Assembly (NCBI GenBank): GCA_001313065.1
Contig: BBFD01000033.1
Span: 1 to 20,135, forward strand
DNA from: Silvimonas sp. JCM 19000
GTDB lineage: Bacteria > Pseudomonadota > Gammaproteobacteria > Burkholderiales > Chitinibacteraceae
Direction: 5' to 3'
DNA: 20,135 bases
Shown here: positions 18,128 to 20,135 of the stretch, piece after piece
How positions within the stretch are numbered: the stretch's first letter is position 1
Layout of the letters: each line of letters starts with the position of its first letter
Position numbers and translations under genes: made by a program
The notes under the pieces: model-generated
The model's database searches: none
Told to the model about the DNA's origin: nothing
Seen by the model: only the letters and a program-made list of their open reading frames with translations

Positions 18128-19604
18128 ATGAGCCGTGAAATTCTGCTGCTGGTCGACGCGCTGGCACGCGAAAAAAAATGTAGAGAAAGACGTCGTGTTC
18201 ACCGCGCTGGAGCTGGCGCTCGCGTCTGCAACCAAAAAAGCGTTACGACGACGAAGTGGATGTCCGCGTTGCCATTGATCGCGATACCGGCGATTACCGC
18301 AGCTTCCGCGTCTGGACGGTGGTTGAAGACAATGACCACGAAGAACCGTCGCGTCAGATCGCCATCACCGATGCGCCTGAGTATGACAAGCGTTGCAACT
18401 GGGTGATACGTGGGAAGAAGAACTCGAGCCGATCGAGTTTGGCCGCATTGGCGCGCAAACCGCCAAGCAGGTCATCCTGCAAAAGATCCGCGACGCTGAG
18501 CGCGAACAGAACCTGAACGATTTCCTGCAACGTCGCGAGCATATCGTGTCGGGCAGTATCAAACGCATTGAACGCGGTAGCGCGATCATCGAACTGGGCA
18601 AGCTTGAAGCAATTCTGCCGCGCGACCAGATGATCCCCAAAGAAAACCTGCGCGTGGGTGACCGCGTGCGTGCTTTCCTGCTGCGCATTGATCGCATGGG
18701 CCGTGGCCCGCAACTGGTGTTGAGCCGGATTGCGCCGCAGTTCATGGAAAAAAACTGTTTGAAATGGAAGTTCCGGAAATCGAGAACAACCTGATCGAAC
18801 TGAAAGGCGTGGCGCGTGACCCTGGTATGCGCGCCAAGATCGCGGTCAAGTCCAACGACCCGCGTGTTGATCCGCAAGGCACATGTATTGGTGTGCGTGG
18901 TACCCGCGTTAACGCGGTGACCAACGAACTGGCTGGTGAGCGTGTCGACATCGTGTTGTGGTCGGCTGATCCGGCGCAGTTTGTGATTGGCGCGCTGAGC
19001 CCGGCGGACGTGAGCTCCATCGTCGTAGACGAAGACAGCCACGCCATGGACGTGATCGTTGACGAAGACAACCTGGCCATGGCCATCGGCCGCGGCGGTC
19101 AGAACGTGAAACTGGCGTCTGAACTGACCGGCTGGAAGCTCAACATCATGACCGTGAACGAAGCTGAAGTGAAACACGAAGCCGAGTTCTCGAAAGTGCG
19201 CGAGCTGTTCGTCAAGGCACTGGACGTAGACGAAGATGTAGCCGACGTGCTGGTGCAGGAAGGTTTCAACACGCTGGAAGAAGTGGCCTATGTGCCGCTG
19301 AACGAAATGCTCGAGATCGAGGCGTTTGACGAAGACACCGTGAACGAGTTGCGTGCCCGTGCCCGCGATGCGCTGCTGACGCAAGCCATTGCCCGCGAAG
19401 AAAAAACTGGAACACCAATCGGAAGACCTGCGCGATCTGCAAGGCATGTCGGCCGAACTGGCAACCAAACTGGCTGAGCATGACATCCATACCCGTGACG
19501 ACCTGGCAGAACTGGCCGTCGACGAGCTGGTAGAAATGATCGGCATCGGTGAAGACGATGCCAAACAGCTGATTATGAAGGCCCGCGAGCATTGGTTCGC
19601 ATAA
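18128..19604 (+). CDS. nusA: Transcription termination/antitermination factor NusA (five frameshifts)
   Basis: RNA-polymerase-binding factor for pausing, termination and antitermination. Domains in order: an N-terminal RNAP-binding region ([32 protein letters not shown]); S1 ([15 protein letters not shown]); KH1 and KH2 ([40 protein letters not shown]); then two C-terminal helix-hairpin-helix acidic repeats. Extra A bases at 18171-18178 (+1), 18234-18239 (+1), 18748-18754 (+2) and 19401-19406 (+1), and one missing base near 18390, scramble the frame. Corrected, it is 490 aa, normal for the family. Four of the five shifts lie in A runs of an essential gene, which strongly suggests sequence error. 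AGGGA precedes the ATG; infB follows after 15 nt. Confidence 0.95.
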
Positions 19605-19619
19605 GGCGGGAGGAAATGC

Positions 19620-20135
19620 ATGAGTGAACTGAAAGTCAGTCAATTCGCGGCAGAACTGAAGATGCCGCCGCAAGAGCTGCTGGAGCAATTGCGCGCGGCA
19701 GGTGTGGTCAAGCACAACGAATCCGATTCGGTAACGGCCGAGGACAAGACGCGTCTGCTGGACCACTTGCAACGCAAGCATGGTGCTGGCGCGGACAAGC
19801 CCAAGATCACGCTGACGCGTAAAGAAACAACTGAAATCCGCAAGACCGACGCAACCGGCAAAGCCAAGACCATTCAGGTTGAAGTGCGCAAGAAGCGTGT
19901 GGTGGTAACGCCCGAAGGCGGCGCTGCGCCGGAACGTGCCGAGGTGTACTCGGGCGCGGCCAGCAACAGCAATGCCGGTAGCAACGGCGCACCGATCGTG
20001 AACGAATCTGAACTGGCCGCGCGTGAGCAAGAAGCACGGCGCCAGAACGAACTGTTTGCGCGCCAGGCGGCCGAGATGCAAGCCAAGCACAATCGTGATG
20101 GTGGCGTGCGTAAAGACGACGCCGTGGCTGTGGCC
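19620..20135 (+). CDS. infB: Translation initiation factor IF-2, N-terminal part (3' partial)
   Basis: GTPase that places initiator tRNA on the ribosome; only 172 codons are in the window. The IF2 N-terminal domain is clear ([35 protein letters not shown]). It is followed by the associated segment [15 protein letters not shown] and [10 protein letters not shown], then an Ala/Asn/Ser-rich linker and a charged helix. The GTPase domain lies beyond the right edge. ATG at 19620 has GGGAGG 6 nt upstream. The frame is open to the end with no shift. It is third in the rimP-nusA-infB operon. Confidence 0.95.
   Translation, partial: MSELKVSQFAAELKMPPQELLEQLRAAGVVKHNESDSVTAEDKTRLLDHLQRKHGAGADKPKITLTRKETTEIRKTDATGKAKTIQVEVRKKRVVVTPEGGAAPERAEVYSGAASNSNAGSNGAPIVNESELAAREQEARRQNELFARQAAEMQAKHNRDGGVRKDDAVAVA

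Noticed and set aside
18170..18760. A-rich slippery runs in nusA (also in accA, pilU, fadD) as programmed ribosomal frameshifting
   Set aside because: The shifts occur in many unrelated housekeeping genes, need both +1 and +2 corrections, and lack stimulatory structures or family precedent. Over-called homopolymers explain them better.
18365..19621. 418-codon open frame on the minus strand across nusA
   Set aside because: It is an antisense shadow of nusA in GC-rich DNA; the translation is low-complexity and Arg/Ser-rich, with no domain.

Overview
The window reads as chromosomal DNA of a GC-rich, flagellated, piliated Gram-negative bacterium, most likely a betaproteobacterium near the Neisseriales (Chromobacterium/Chitinibacteraceae-like). 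The rimP-nusA-infB order, accA followed by tilS, the flgM-flgN pair with FliW, a stand-alone pilU, and the style of the NusA, AccA and FadD proteins all point that way. The genus is inference. It is mostly core-genome sequence: I see no phage, transposase, CRISPR array, tRNA or rRNA.

Layout. 1-2034: 3' part of a patatin phospholipase fused to POTRA and outer-membrane barrel parts (type Vd autotransporter). 2139-2458: small PsiF-repeat periplasmic protein, then a strong terminator. 2625-6188, one direction: QseB/PmrA-like response regulator, its sensor kinase, and a Do/HtrA periplasmic protease. A PmrA-box-like direct repeat lies at the kinase/protease junction. 6290-6470: terminator and a 118-bp inverted-repeat element. 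6497-7694 (minus): cyclopropane-fatty-acid synthase. 7911-8458 (plus): NlpC/P60 lipoprotein. 8497-9281 (minus): flgM-flgN, preceded by a near-consensus sigma-28 promoter. 9450-9875 (plus): fliW. 10074-12394 (plus): accA and tilS. 12402-17028 (minus): fadD, pilU, an ArsC/Spx-like protein and dapE, with terminators after fadD and pilU. 17029-17570: divergent intergenic region with an orphan intrinsic terminator and the rimP leader. 17571 to the end (plus): rimP, nusA and the start of infB.

Themes. Several genes concern the envelope: type Vd phospholipase, two-component system with HtrA, Cfa, NlpC lipoprotein, PilU. The flagellar trio forms a regulatory module: FlgM is the anti-sigma-28 factor, FlgN the hook-junction chaperone, FliW a flagellin-linked assembly factor.

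The main caution is data quality. Eleven genes, including essential accA, nusA, tilS and dapE, are broken by about 30 single or double base shifts. Each gene returns to a whole number of codons and normal family length when these are corrected. Insertions sit in A/T runs and many deletions sit at GGCC. I read this as sequencing or assembly error, so these genes are annotated at full span as probably intact. I did not find a convincing undescribed system; the best leads are the regulatory elements and repeats listed as findings.
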